NCBI RefSeq assembly: GCF_019352895.1
Contig: NZ_JAAAFX010000009.1
Location: 1,465,486 to 1,529,485, forward strand
Length of the DNA: 64,000 nt
From: Variovorax boronicumulans
GTDB lineage: Bacteria; Pseudomonadota; Gammaproteobacteria; Burkholderiales; Burkholderiaceae_C
Direction: 5' to 3'
In this document: positions 32,910 to 41,116 of the stretch, in pieces
Position numbering within the stretch: the first letter of the stretch is position 1
How the letters are laid out: each line of letters opens with the position of its first letter
The notes under the pieces: generated by a model
Database searches by the model: none
The model's input: the letters and a program-made list of their open reading frames with translations, nothing else
What the model was told of the DNA's origin: nothing
Made by a program: the position numbers and the translations under genes

Positions 32910-33404
32910 CTGCCGATTGTAGAAACGCCCGAGGCGAAGCTCGCCACGCTGACCTGGCGCAGCGAAGCCGACACCGAAGCCTTTGCACGCGCCCTCGCGG
33001 CGGCACCTGAACTGCGCGATGCCTTCATCGCGCTGCACGGCGACCTCGGCGCCGGCAAGACCACTTTCGTTCGCCACCTGCTGCGCGCGCTCGGCATCGC
33101 GGGACGCATCAAGAGCCCGACCTATGCCGTGGTCGAGCCGCACGAGGCGCCCGACGGATTGCTCATCTTCCACTTCGACTTCTACCGCTTCAGCGACCCG
33201 CGCGAGTGGGAAGACGCGGGCTTTCGCGACATCTTCGCGGGCCCGGGCCTCAAGCTGGCCGAATGGCCCGACAACGCGGCCGGCCGACTGCCGCGCGCAG
33301 ACCTCACCCTTAGGATCGACACCATGACCGACGACACCCGCACCGTGAACCTCCGCGCCGGCACACCGCGCGGCCAGGCCCTGCTGGCCGCCGCCGCTGC
33401 ATGA
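32895..33404 (+). CDS. tsaE: tRNA threonylcarbamoyladenosine biosynthesis ATPase TsaE
   Basis: Small ATPase of 169 residues needed with TsaB and TsaD to form t6A37 in tRNAs. The Walker A motif is LHGDLGAGKTTFVRHLLRAL, and the family block KSPTYAVVEPHEAPDGLLIF, with FDFYRFSDPREWEDAGFRDI and the Trp-containing LAEWPDNAAGRLP, is clear. The ATG at 32895 overlaps the queG start on the other strand. The stop overlaps the amiC start (ATGA), so tsaE and amiC are translationally coupled, an order conserved in proteobacteria. Confidence 0.92.
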   Translation: MAADHLPIVETPEAKLATLTWRSEADTEAFARALAAAPELRDAFIALHGDLGAGKTTFVRHLLRALGIAGRIKSPTYAVVEPHEAPDGLLIFHFDFYRFSDPREWEDAGFRDIFAGPGLKLAEWPDNAAGRLPRADLTLRIDTMTDDTRTVNLRAGTPRGQALLAAAAA

Positions 33405-34840
33405 AGAAGGCACAGAACCCCGACGGCGCACCGCGCCGCACCTTCCTCAAGGCCGGCAGCCTGGTGCTGCTGCTCGGCGTGCAGGAGATCGCGCGCGGCG
33501 CCACCATCATGGCGGTGCGCGTGTGGCCCGCCAACGACTACACCCGCGTCACCATCGAGTCCGACGGCCGGCTGCAGACCCAGCAGCTGATCGTCGGCAG
33601 CCCGCCGCGGCTGGCGGTCGACATCGAAGGCATCGAGCTCAACCCGGCCCTGCGCGACCTGGTGGGCCAGATCAAGCCGGGCGACCCCTACATCAACGGC
33701 CTGCGCGTGGGCCAGTACGCACCGAACGTGGTGCGCATCGTGTTCGACCTCAAGCAGCCGGTGCAGCCGCAGGTGTTCTCGCTGGCGCCCATCGCGGCCT
33801 ACCGGCACCGGCTGGTGCTCGACCTCTACCCCGAGCAGCCGGTCGACCCGATGGAGGCGCTGATCGCCGACCGGCTGCGCGATGCGCCACGCGTGGGCAG
33901 CAATGGCAACGCCGTCGCGGCCGCCCCGCCGCCTGCGGCCGATCCGCTGGGCGACCTGATGGCGCAGCACGCCACCCGCCCCTCGCCCGCGGCGCCCGCC
34001 ACGGCACCGCCGGTGATCGCTGCCGCGCCCGCCCGGCCGCCGGTCGCGCCCGTGCCACCGCCCGTGGCGCCCCCACCGCCGCCGCCGCGCGTGGCCGCCA
34101 CCGCCAGCCGCACCGACCGCATCATCATCGTGGCGCTCGACCCCGGCCACGGCGGCGAGGACCCCGGCGCCATCGGGCCCAACGGCACGCGCGAGAAGGA
34201 CATCGTGCTGCAGGTGGCGCACCGGCTGCGCGACCGCATCAACGCGGGCAACGTCAACGGCAGCCCGATGCGCGCCTTCCTCACGCGCGATGCCGACTTC
34301 TTCGTGCCGCTGGGCGTGCGCGTGCAGAAGGCACGGCGCGTGCAGGCCGACCTGTTCGTGAGCATCCACGCCGACGCCTTCACCACGCCGGCCGCGCGCG
34401 GCGCCAGCGTGTTCGCGCTGAGCCAGTCGGGCGCCTCGAGCAGCGCGGCGCGCTGGCTCGCCAACAAGGAGAACCAGGCCGACAAGGTGGGCGGGCTCAA
34501 TGTGGGCGCGCACGAGGTGCAGGTGCAGCGCACGCTGCTCGACATGAGCACCACCGCGCAGATCAACGACAGCCTCAAGCTGGGCAGCGCGATGCTGGGA
34601 GAGATCCGCGGCATCGGCGCGCGGCTGCACAAGCCGCAGGTCGAGCAGGCCGGCTTCGCGGTGCTCAAGGCGCCCGACATTCCCAGCGTGCTGGTCGAGA
34701 CGGCCTTCATCAGCAACCCGGAAGAGGAAGCCAACCTGCGCAGCACCAAGTACCAGGAAGACCTGGCCGACGCGCTGATGCGCGGCATCCAGCGCTACTT
34801 CGCGCAAAACCCGCCGCTGGCGCGCAGCCGCCAGCTGTAG
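33401..34840 (+). CDS. amiC: N-acetylmuramoyl-L-alanine amidase AmiC
   Basis: Periplasmic amidase of 479 residues that splits septal peptidoglycan during daughter-cell separation. A twin-arginine signal is visible (RRTFLKAGSLVLLLG). The AMIN domain (about 40-140) targets the septum (VRVWPANDYTRVTIESDG, RIVFDLKQPVQPQVFSL). A Pro/Ala linker (about 165-235) precedes the Amidase_3 domain, with zinc ligands in ALDPGHGGEDPGAIG, the Glu of NGTREKDIVLQVA, LFVSIHADAFTTP and the catalytic Glu of VLVETAFISNPEEE. It is coupled to tsaE. EnvC/NlpD-type activators are not in this window. Confidence 0.93.
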   Translation: MKKAQNPDGAPRRTFLKAGSLVLLLGVQEIARGATIMAVRVWPANDYTRVTIESDGRLQTQQLIVGSPPRLAVDIEGIELNPALRDLVGQIKPGDPYINGLRVGQYAPNVVRIVFDLKQPVQPQVFSLAPIAAYRHRLVLDLYPEQPVDPMEALIADRLRDAPRVGSNGNAVAAAPPPAADPLGDLMAQHATRPSPAAPATAPPVIAAAPARPPVAPVPPPVAPPPPPPRVAATASRTDRIIIVALDPGHGGEDPGAIGPNGTREKDIVLQVAHRLRDRINAGNVNGSPMRAFLTRDADFFVPLGVRVQKARRVQADLFVSIHADAFTTPAARGASVFALSQSGASSSAARWLANKENQADKVGGLNVGAHEVQVQRTLLDMSTTAQINDSLKLGSAMLGEIRGIGARLHKPQVEQAGFAVLKAPDIPSVLVETAFISNPEEEANLRSTKYQEDLADALMRGIQRYFAQNPPLARSRQL

Positions 34841-34844
34841 GACC

Positions 34845-34864
34845 GGTGGGGCCGGGCCCCCACC
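34845..34864 (+). terminator. Candidate terminator hairpin after amiC
   Basis: GGTGGGG (34845-34851) pairs with CCCCACC (34858-34864) five bases after the amiC stop, with a 6-base loop. A second perfect stem, GCCGCGCCC/GGGCGCGGC (34880-34909), follows. Neither has a T-run, so Rho-independent termination is not certain. Confidence 0.35.
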
Positions 34865-34976
34865 ATGTCTCGCACCGATGCCGCGCCCTCTCGCGCAGGG
34901 GGGCGCGGCCTGCGCCTACAACGAAGTGCAGCGCGATCCAGACAATGGACGCATCACTCCTTGAAAGGTGCACACC

Positions 34977-35240
34977 ATGAAGACACGTCTCTGGACCACA
35001 GCCGCAGTTGCCGCCACTGTCATGACTTTGGCCGGTTGCGCCGCCAACGGCCCCAACCAGAACCTCGGCGTCGCCGGTGGCGCTGTGGGGGGTGCCGTGC
35101 TGGGCAACGTGATTGGCGGCAGCACGGCCGCCACCGTCGGCGGCGCCGCGATCGGCGGCCTGATCGGCAACGAAGTGGGCCGCAATGCGGACCAGCGCAA
35201 CCAGCAGCGCTACTACCCCAACAACGGACCCCGGTATTGA
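34977..35240 (+). CDS. Small glycine-zipper lipoprotein
   Basis: Outer-membrane-type lipoprotein of 87 residues. The signal ends in the lipobox LAGC at about residue 21. Residues about 30-70 are a glycine-zipper two-helix segment (GGAVGGAVLGNVIGGSTAAT, GGAAIGGLIGNEVGRNADQR) as in the Rick_17kDa/OmpA-like glycine-zipper family, and the tail is hydrophilic. AAAGG lies eight bases before the ATG at 34977; an in-frame GTG three codons earlier is less likely. It may help envelope stability, but the exact role is unknown. Confidence 0.8.
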   Translation: MKTRLWTTAAVAATVMTLAGCAANGPNQNLGVAGGAVGGAVLGNVIGGSTAATVGGAAIGGLIGNEVGRNADQRNQQRYYPNNGPRY

Positions 35241-35295
35241 CTCTCCCCCGAGGCGTCGCGCACTTCGTGTCGCTAGCCCTTCCCCTTCCGGGGGC

Positions 35296-35332
35296 GATAC
35301 CAGCGGCCCGGCAGAGCCGGTTCCGCGGTATC
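35296..35332. repeat. Imperfect hairpin resembling a dispersed intergenic repeat
   Basis: GATACC (35296-35301) pairs with GGTATC (35327-35332); inside it GCGG pairs with CCGC and CCGGC with GCCGG. It lies between two convergent genes. The sequence recalls a hairpin element I have seen scattered between genes in Comamonadaceae genomes; that is recollection, and only one copy is in this window. Confidence 0.4.
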
Positions 35333-35344
35333 CCTGGAACAGTC

Positions 35345-35368
35345 AGAAGCGCGCTTTGGCGCGCTTCT
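35345..35368. terminator. Bidirectional terminator between convergent genes
   Basis: AGAAGCGCGC and GCGCGCTTCT form a perfect 10-bp stem with a TTTG loop, followed on the plus strand by TCCGTTT. It lies between the glycine-zipper lipoprotein gene (plus) and the DedA gene (minus), which end at 35240 and 35390, and could serve both. Confidence 0.65.
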
Positions 35369-35389
35369 TCCGTTTGGGAGTGAGGGGTG

Positions 35390-36052
35390 TCAGCGAGCGA
35401 CTTGTGCCCGGGCCTTTTCGGCCCGGCCGGCGCGCCAGGCGCCGAAGATGGCGATCAGGCCGGGGATCAGGATCAGGCCCCAAATGATCTTCTCAAGGTG
35501 CTCGCGCACCAGCGGCAGGTTGCCGAAGAAATAGCCGGCGGTGGCGATGCCCAGCACCCAGATCAGCGCACCGGTCACGTTGAAGAGCGTGAACTTGCCG
35601 CGGTCCATGGCGGCCACCCCGGCGACGAAGGGAGCGAAGGTTCGGATGAAGGGCATGAAGCGCGCGAGGATGATGGTCACGCCGCCGTAGCGTTCATAGA
35701 AGCCGTGGGCCTGGTCGAAGGCCTTCTTGTTGAAGAAGCGCGAGTCCTCCCACTGGAAGACCTTGGGCCCGAGGTAGCGCCCGATGGTGAAGTTGCACTG
35801 GTCGCCCAGGATCGCGGCCACGATCAGGATCGCGCAGGCGATGGGGAAGCTCATCAGGCCGATGCCGCACAGCGCGCCCACGATGAACAGCAGCGAATCG
35901 CCTGGCAGGAAAGGCATCACCACGACGCCGGTCTCCACGAACACGATGAGGAAGAGCAGCGCATAGACCCACGGCCCGTAGGCGATCACGAAAGCCTCGA
36001 GGTGTTTGTCGATGTGGAGAATGAAGTCGACGAGAAAGCTGATGATTTCCAT
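35390..36052 (-). CDS. DedA-family membrane protein
   Basis: Inner-membrane protein of 220 residues in the DedA family, proposed lipid flippases needed for envelope integrity and proton-motive force. The family motifs are FVETGVVVMPFLPGDSLLFI, ILGDQCNFTIGRYLGPKVF and TIILARFMPFIRTFAPFVAG, with a conserved acidic residue in the first and the basic residue in RFMPFIR. Its helices fill the rest. It is not the fused type found at 1857-2795, so the window holds two DedA paralogues. It is convergent with the glycine-zipper lipoprotein and shares a terminator with it. Confidence 0.9.
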   Translation of the reverse strand: MEIISFLVDFILHIDKHLEAFVIAYGPWVYALLFLIVFVETGVVVMPFLPGDSLLFIVGALCGIGLMSFPIACAILIVAAILGDQCNFTIGRYLGPKVFQWEDSRFFNKKAFDQAHGFYERYGGVTIILARFMPFIRTFAPFVAGVAAMDRGKFTLFNVTGALIWVLGIATAGYFFGNLPLVREHLEKIIWGLILIPGLIAIFGAWRAGRAEKARAQVAR

Positions 36053-36099
36053 GGCCGCGGATTATCCTTGTTGAACCCGAACGCTCCGTGAATCCCCCC

Positions 36100-36600
36100 A
36101 TGCTGCACATCCGCACCGCCACCGAGGCGGACTGGCCCGCTCTCTGGGCCGTCCTCGAACCGACCTTCCGCCGCGGCGACACCTACACCTACCCGCCCGA
36201 CATCAGCGAGGCACAGGCACGCCAGTCCTGGATGACCGTGCCCACCGCGATCTTCGTGGCCTGCGACGACCGGGGCACGGTGCTGGGCACCTACGCGATC
36301 CGGCCCAACCAGCCCGGCCAGGGCGCGCACGTGGGCAACTGCGGCTACGTGGTGTCCGACGCCGCGCGCGGCCTGGGCGTGGCCTCGGCCCTGTGCGAAC
36401 ACTCGCAGCAGGAAGCGCTGCGCATGGGTTTCGTCGCGCTGCAGTTCAACTTCGTGGTCTCGACCAACGAGGGCGCGGTGCGGCTCTGGCGCAAGATGGG
36501 CTTCGCCATCGTCGGCACCTTGCCCGGCGCGTTCAGGCACCCGCAGCTCGGCTTCGTCGACGCCTACGTCATGTTCAAGCAGCTGCAGCAACCCGAATAA
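36100..36600 (+). CDS. GNAT-family N-acetyltransferase
   Basis: Acetyl-CoA-dependent acetyltransferase of 166 residues. The acetyl-CoA-binding block is VVSDAARGLGVASALCEHSQ with the R/Q-x-x-G-x-G/A pattern as ARGLGVA. The fold continues with GFVALQFNFVVSTNEGAVRL and WRKMGFAIVGTLPGAF. The substrate is unknown; the profile resembles YhhY/L-amino-acid acetyltransferase types. The ATG at 36100 is chosen; a GTG four codons upstream is possible. It is 28 bases before the dienelactone hydrolase gene on the same strand and may be co-transcribed. Confidence 0.82.
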   Translation: MLHIRTATEADWPALWAVLEPTFRRGDTYTYPPDISEAQARQSWMTVPTAIFVACDDRGTVLGTYAIRPNQPGQGAHVGNCGYVVSDAARGLGVASALCEHSQQEALRMGFVALQFNFVVSTNEGAVRLWRKMGFAIVGTLPGAFRHPQLGFVDAYVMFKQLQQPE

Positions 36601-36627
36601 GAACCACCCCACCCGGAGACACACACG

Positions 36628-37842
36628 ATGACAGAGACCTACATCCAGCTGAAGGCCGCCGACGGCAGCGGCAGCTTTCGCGGCTACCTCGCGCTGCCCG
36701 CGGGCGGCAGCGGGCCGGGCCTGGTGATCGCCCAGGAAATCTTCGGCATCAACCACACCATGCGCGAGGTGGCCGACTACTACGCCGAGGAAGGCTATGT
36801 GGTGCTGGTCCCCGACCTGTTCTGGCGACAGGAGCCGAACGTCGAACTGGGCTACAGCGAGGCCGACTGGCAGCGCGCCTTCGCGCTCTACGGCGGTTTC
36901 GACGAAGCCAAGGGCATGCAGGACATGCAGACCGCCATCGACGCATTGCGCGCCCGCAGCGAAGTGAGCGACAAGAAGGTCGGCGTGCTGGGCTTCTGCC
37001 TGGGCGGCAAGCTGGCCTACCTGGCGGCCTGCCGCACCGATGCCGATGCGGCGGTCGGCTACTACGGCGTGGGCATCGACGCCGCGCTCGACGAGGCCGA
37101 GCACATCCGCTGCCCGCTCACGCTGCACATCGCCGAGCGCGACACCTTCTGCCCGCCCGAGGCGCGCGAGCGCATCGTCGCCACGCTCAAGGGCCGGCCG
37201 GGCGTGTCGCTGCACGTCTACCCCGGCATGGACCACGCCTTCGCGCGCGCCGGCGGCGAGCATTTCCACAAGCCCTCGGCGCTGATGGCGCACGAGCGCA
37301 GCATCGCCACGCTCAAGGGCGCGATCGGCCCGCACTACGACCTGTCGGCGCTGTGGGACAAGCACTGCGAGTACGAGTTCGGCACCCGCAACGTCGACGA
37401 CACCATGTCGACCATGGTGCCCGAGCCCTACGTCAACCACATCCCGACCATGACCGGCGGCGTAGGCTACCAGGCGCTGCACGCCTTCTACACGAACCAC
37501 TTCGTCAACAGCAACCCGCCCGACACCACGCTGACCTCGATCTCGCGCACCGTCGGCGCCACGCAGGTGGTCGACGAGCTGCTGTTCTGCTTCACCCACA
37601 CCACCGAGATCCCGTGGATGCTGCCGGGCGTCGCGCCCACAGGCCAACGCGTCGAGGTGCCGCTGCTCGCGGTGATCAAGTTCCGCGGCAACAAGCTCTA
37701 CCACGAGCACATCTACTGGGACCAGGCCAGCGTGCTGGTGCAGGTCGGCCTGCTCGACCCCAAGCTGCTGCCGGTGGCGGGCATCGAGACCGCGCGCAAG
37801 CTGCTCGACGAGAAGCTGCCCTCGAACACGCTGCTCGCGTGA
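36628..37842 (+). CDS. Dienelactone hydrolase fused to an NTF2-like domain
   Basis: A 404-residue two-domain protein. Residues 1-235 are a dienelactone hydrolase with triad Cys124 (GFCLGG), Asp172 (ERDTF) and His203 (MDHAF), plus Glu37 (QEIFG). These numbers are each one above Cys123, Asp171, His202 and Glu36 of the well-studied Pseudomonas enzyme. Residues about 245-404 look like an NTF2/SnoaL-like domain (HCEYEFGTRNVDDTMSTMVP, HEHIYWDQASVLVQVGLLDP). The enzyme would hydrolyse lactones or esters in aromatic catabolism, but no ring-cleavage genes are nearby, so the substrate is open. An AAGNAGA-like GGAGA stretch precedes the ATG. Confidence 0.87.
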   Translation: MTETYIQLKAADGSGSFRGYLALPAGGSGPGLVIAQEIFGINHTMREVADYYAEEGYVVLVPDLFWRQEPNVELGYSEADWQRAFALYGGFDEAKGMQDMQTAIDALRARSEVSDKKVGVLGFCLGGKLAYLAACRTDADAAVGYYGVGIDAALDEAEHIRCPLTLHIAERDTFCPPEARERIVATLKGRPGVSLHVYPGMDHAFARAGGEHFHKPSALMAHERSIATLKGAIGPHYDLSALWDKHCEYEFGTRNVDDTMSTMVPEPYVNHIPTMTGGVGYQALHAFYTNHFVNSNPPDTTLTSISRTVGATQVVDELLFCFTHTTEIPWMLPGVAPTGQRVEVPLLAVIKFRGNKLYHEHIYWDQASVLVQVGLLDPKLLPVAGIETARKLLDEKLPSNTLLA

Positions 37843-37852
37843 ACACCGGCGG

Positions 37853-38791
37853 ATGAAGAAGGTCGACCCGCGGCTGCTGCAGGCCTTCGTGGCGGTCGCG
37901 CGCGAAGGCTCGGTGTCGCGCGGAGCGCAACGCCTGTTCCTCACGCAGCCGGCGGTGAGCCTTCAGTTGAAGGAGCTGGGCGCGCTGGTCGCGCTGGAAC
38001 TGTTCCAGCGCACGCCCACCGGCCTGCTGCTGACGCGCGACGGCGCGGCCCTGCTCCAGCACGCCGAGCATGCGCTCGAAGGGCTCAGCGACTTCGTGCT
38101 GGCGGCGGAACGCATGAAGGGCGGCGTGCGCGGATCGCTGCGCATCGGCACCATCCTCGACCCCGAGTTCACGCGCCTCAGCGTGCTGCTCGCGGAACTG
38201 GTGGCGCTGGCGCCCGAGCTCGAGACCGAACTGCACCACGGCACCAGCGGCGAAGTGCTGGCCAGGCTGCTGAACAAGGAGCTGGACATCGGCTTCTACC
38301 TGGGCGACCCGAATGCGAGCGACCTGCCGCAGGCCAGTTCGGCGGCGCGGCGCAGCGCGGGCAAGACCTTCCACTCGCAGGTGCTGAGCCCCTTCTCCTA
38401 CCAGGTGATCGGCCCGCCGGGCTGGGCGCCGCAGGTCATGGGCCGCGACTGGCCCGACCTGGGCCGCCTGCCCTGGGTGCTGGCGCCCGCGAGCTCCTCG
38501 CACTCGCGGCTGCTGGCGCCGGTGCTGCAGGCGCACGGGCTGGTGCTCAAGAAGGCCGCGCAGGCCGACCAGGAGTCGTCGATGCTCGCGTTGGTGCGCG
38601 CGGGGGTGGGCATCTCGCTGGCGCGCGATGCGGTGGCCTTGCGCGCCAGCCAGCACGACGGCGTGGTGATCGCCGACCGGGTCGGCATCGACAGCGACCT
38701 GCGCTTCGTCTGCCTGGCCGCATCGCTCAAGCGCCCGGAAGTCGACTGCGCGATGCAGGCCCTGTCGCGCGCCTGGCGGCTCGCGCGCTAA
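37853..38791 (+). CDS. LysR-family transcriptional regulator
   Basis: LysR-type regulator of 312 residues. The N-terminal helix-turn-helix is LLQAFVAVAREGSVSRGAQR and LFLTQPAVSLQLKELG, followed by the linker helix and the inducer-binding domain (SLRIGTILDPEFTRLSVLLA, LLNKELDIGFYLGDP, ALVRAGVGISLARDAVAL). It begins 11 bases after the hydrolase stop and ends overlapping the convergent MFS gene by four bases. It probably controls the minus-strand MFS-FAH-dehydratase cluster; a LysR-type inverted repeat lies upstream of the first gene of that cluster, at 42991-43011. Confidence 0.88.
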   Translation: MKKVDPRLLQAFVAVAREGSVSRGAQRLFLTQPAVSLQLKELGALVALELFQRTPTGLLLTRDGAALLQHAEHALEGLSDFVLAAERMKGGVRGSLRIGTILDPEFTRLSVLLAELVALAPELETELHHGTSGEVLARLLNKELDIGFYLGDPNASDLPQASSAARRSAGKTFHSQVLSPFSYQVIGPPGWAPQVMGRDWPDLGRLPWVLAPASSSHSRLLAPVLQAHGLVLKKAAQADQESSMLALVRAGVGISLARDAVALRASQHDGVVIADRVGIDSDLRFVCLAASLKRPEVDCAMQALSRAWRLAR

Positions 38792-40149
38792 GCCTTGGGC
38801 AGAACGCCGCCGGCGCCCTCGCGCACCGCCATGCGCTCGCGCGGCACGGCACGCGTCGCCGCCACCACCGTGCGCCAGCCCCTGGGCATCAGCGCCAGCA
38901 TCAGGGCCGCCAGCAGCGCCGCGCTGCCCAGCGCGTAGAGCCCGGCGGCGGCGCCGCCGTGGTGCTGCTCGACATAGGTGCGCAGGCTGGGCGCCACGAA
39001 GCCGCCCAGGTTGCCGATCGAGTTCACCAGCGCGATGCCGGTGGCGATGCCCAGCCCCGACAGGCGCTCCGACAGGAAGGCATAGAAGATCGGCGTGCCC
39101 GACAGGTAGGTCGAGGCACCGATCGACAGCGCCGCGATCGCGAAGACCGGCGAGCCGTGCGCCGATAGGCACACGCAGACACCGAAGACCGTGTAGAGCG
39201 AGGCCACGGTCACGCGGCGCTGCTCGTGGTGCCGGTCCGACCAGCGCGTGACGAAGAAGACCACGAACAGCGCCAGCAGCCAGGGAATGCTGGTGATCAG
39301 CCCCACCGTCAGCCCGACCTTCTGGCCCATGATCTGCGCCACCTGGGTCGGCAGATAGAAGATCAGGCCATAGGCCGCGATCTGCACGATGAAGAAGTTC
39401 AGCGCGAAGAACATCACCTTCGGGTTGCGCAGGGTCTGCAGCACCGTCTGCGGGCTGTGGACCGACTTCTGCGCCGCCTCCTCGTCGAGCACCGCCTGCA
39501 GCGCGTTCTGCTCTTCGGCGGTGAGCCACTTCGCGTGGCGTGGCCGGTCGACGATCACGAAGAAGGCGACGATGCCGACCACGACCGCCATCACACCTTC
39601 GATCAGGAACATCCACTCCCAGCCCTTGAGGCCTCCGATGCCGTGCATGTCGAGCAGCGCGCCCGAGACCGGCCCGCCGATGACCAGCGCGCCCGCGAAG
39701 CCGAACAGCAGGATGCCGTTGGCCTGCGCCCGCACCTTGGCCGGGAACCAGTAGGTCAGCGTGAGCAGCACGCCCGGATAAAAGCCCGCCTCCGCGATGC
39801 CCAGCAGGAAGCGCAGGGCGTAGAAGGACATCTCGGTGGTCGCGAACATCATGGCCGAGGCCACGAGCCCCCAGCTCACCATGATCCGGCTGAGCCAGAT
39901 GCGCGGGCCGACGCGCGAGAGGATCACGTTGCTCGGCACTTCGAAGATGGCGTAGCTCACGAAGAAGATGCCGGCGCCCAGCGCGAAGGCGCTGTCGCTG
40001 ATGCCGGTGTCGATCTGCAATGCGCTCTTGGCGAAGCCGACGTTGACGCGGTCGAGGATCGACATGATGTACATCACGATCAGCATCGGCAGCAGGCGCC
40101 ATCGCGCCTTGCCGACGGCCGCGGTGACCAGGGTGCTGTAGGGGCTCAT
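38788..40149 (-). CDS. MFS transporter, anion:cation symporter (ACS) family
   Basis: Inner-membrane permease of 453 residues with 12 helices. ACS-family signatures include LDRVNVGFAKSALQIDTGIS, GIFFVSYAIFEVPSNVILSR, GPRIWLSRIMVSWGLVASAM and RFLLGIAEAGFYPGVLLTLT. This group imports organic anions such as galactonate, glucarate, tartrate and 4-hydroxyphenylacetate by proton symport. It is the last gene of a minus-strand set with an FAH-family hydrolase and an IlvD/Edd dehydratase, consistent with uptake of a sugar acid or related hydroxy acid. Confidence 0.87.
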   Translation of the reverse strand: MSPYSTLVTAAVGKARWRLLPMLIVMYIMSILDRVNVGFAKSALQIDTGISDSAFALGAGIFFVSYAIFEVPSNVILSRVGPRIWLSRIMVSWGLVASAMMFATTEMSFYALRFLLGIAEAGFYPGVLLTLTYWFPAKVRAQANGILLFGFAGALVIGGPVSGALLDMHGIGGLKGWEWMFLIEGVMAVVVGIVAFFVIVDRPRHAKWLTAEEQNALQAVLDEEAAQKSVHSPQTVLQTLRNPKVMFFALNFFIVQIAAYGLIFYLPTQVAQIMGQKVGLTVGLITSIPWLLALFVVFFVTRWSDRHHEQRRVTVASLYTVFGVCVCLSAHGSPVFAIAALSIGASTYLSGTPIFYAFLSERLSGLGIATGIALVNSIGNLGGFVAPSLRTYVEQHHGGAAAGLYALGSAALLAALMLALMPRGWRTVVAATRAVPRERMAVREGAGGVLPKA

Positions 40150-40187
40150 TCTCTTGTCTCCTGTTGTTCTCTTGATCGGGCCCGGGC

Positions 40188-41012
40188 TCAGCCGCGTGCG
40201 ACCGCGCCTTCGACCGGGTTCGTGACCGAGCCCAGGCCGTCTATCTCGACCGACACCACGTCGCCCCGCTTCAGGAAGCGCGGCGGCTTGAGGCCCAGCC
40301 CGACACCGGCCGGCGTGCCGGTGAGGATCAGGTCGCCGGGCTCGAGCGTGATGGCGCGCGACAGGTAGGCGACCAGGAAGGCCACCGGAAAAATCATCTC
40401 GCGCGTGTTCGAAGACTGGACCGCTTCGCCGTTGACCAGGCAGCGGATGCCCAGCGCCTGCACGTCGGCGATCTCGTCGCGCGTGACCAGCGCCGGCGCC
40501 AGCGGGCAGAAGCCGTCGAGCGACTTGCCGCGCACCCATTGCGCCTCGCCCAGCTGCACGTCGCGCGCGCTCACGTCGTTGGCCGCGACATAGCCGAAGA
40601 CATGCGACAGCGCATCGGCCTCGCTGACGCCGCGGGCACGGCGGCCGATCACGACGCCGAGCTCGGCCTCCCAGTCGACCTGCTCGGTGAAGCCCTCGGG
40701 CCAGGTCAGCGCATCGCCGTCGGCGGCCAGCGTGTTTCTGAACTTGGCGAAGATGACCGGCTTCTCGGGGATCGCGAGGCCGGTCTCGATGCAGTGGTCG
40801 CGGTAGTTCGCGCCGATGCAGACGATGTTTCGGGGCACCAGGGGCAGCCCCGGCCGGACGCTGGCGAGCGGCACGGTCTCACCCACGTCGCGCCAGGCCG
40901 CGCCCGCCACGATGTCTTGCATGCGATCGGCATCGACGAACTGCAGCGCATCGCCCTCTTTCACATAGCCCACGCGCAGGCCGTCCTGCGTGGGAACGCT
41001 CATCCATTTCAT
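40188..41012 (-). CDS. Fumarylacetoacetate hydrolase family protein
   Basis: FAH-superfamily enzyme of 274 residues. Key blocks are NIVCIGANYRDHCIETGLAI, the metal-binding Glu pair in EQVDWEAELGVVIGRRARG, VAANDVSARDVQLGEAQWVR and GKSLDGFCPLAPALVTRDEI, then DLILTGTPAGVGLGLKP. Members hydrolyse or isomerise 2,4-diketo acids, for example 2,4-diketo-3-deoxy-L-fuconate hydrolase in non-phosphorylative sugar catabolism. Together with the dehydratase upstream and the transporter downstream (38 bases away), that is the most likely class. A short-chain dehydrogenase needed for the diketo route is not present in the cluster. Confidence 0.87.
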   Translation of the reverse strand: MKWMSVPTQDGLRVGYVKEGDALQFVDADRMQDIVAGAAWRDVGETVPLASVRPGLPLVPRNIVCIGANYRDHCIETGLAIPEKPVIFAKFRNTLAADGDALTWPEGFTEQVDWEAELGVVIGRRARGVSEADALSHVFGYVAANDVSARDVQLGEAQWVRGKSLDGFCPLAPALVTRDEIADVQALGIRCLVNGEAVQSSNTREMIFPVAFLVAYLSRAITLEPGDLILTGTPAGVGLGLKPPRFLKRGDVVSVEIDGLGSVTNPVEGAVARG

Positions 41013-41055
41013 GTTGACTCCGGTTGGATTGAAGGAATTACGGGGGTGCGCACGA

Positions 41056-41096
41056 GGGCACGCCGGGGCCGTACGGCCGTCGGCGTCTGCGTGCCC
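41056..41096. other. Intercistronic hairpin between dehydratase and FAH genes
   Basis: GGGCACGC (41056-41063) pairs with GCGTGCCC (41089-41096). Inside it CGCCG pairs with CGGCG, and the loop holds the palindrome GGCCGTACGGCC. It lies in the 104-base gap between two genes of the same operon, where such structures can limit read-through or protect one transcript end. Confidence 0.35.
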
Positions 41097-41116
41097 TGCA
41101 CACGCAGAGGTTTCGC

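Noticed and set aside
38788..40102. A long alternative frame across the MFS gene
   Set aside because: Low-complexity translation and no domain; the opposite-frame permease reading has clear ACS-family motifs.
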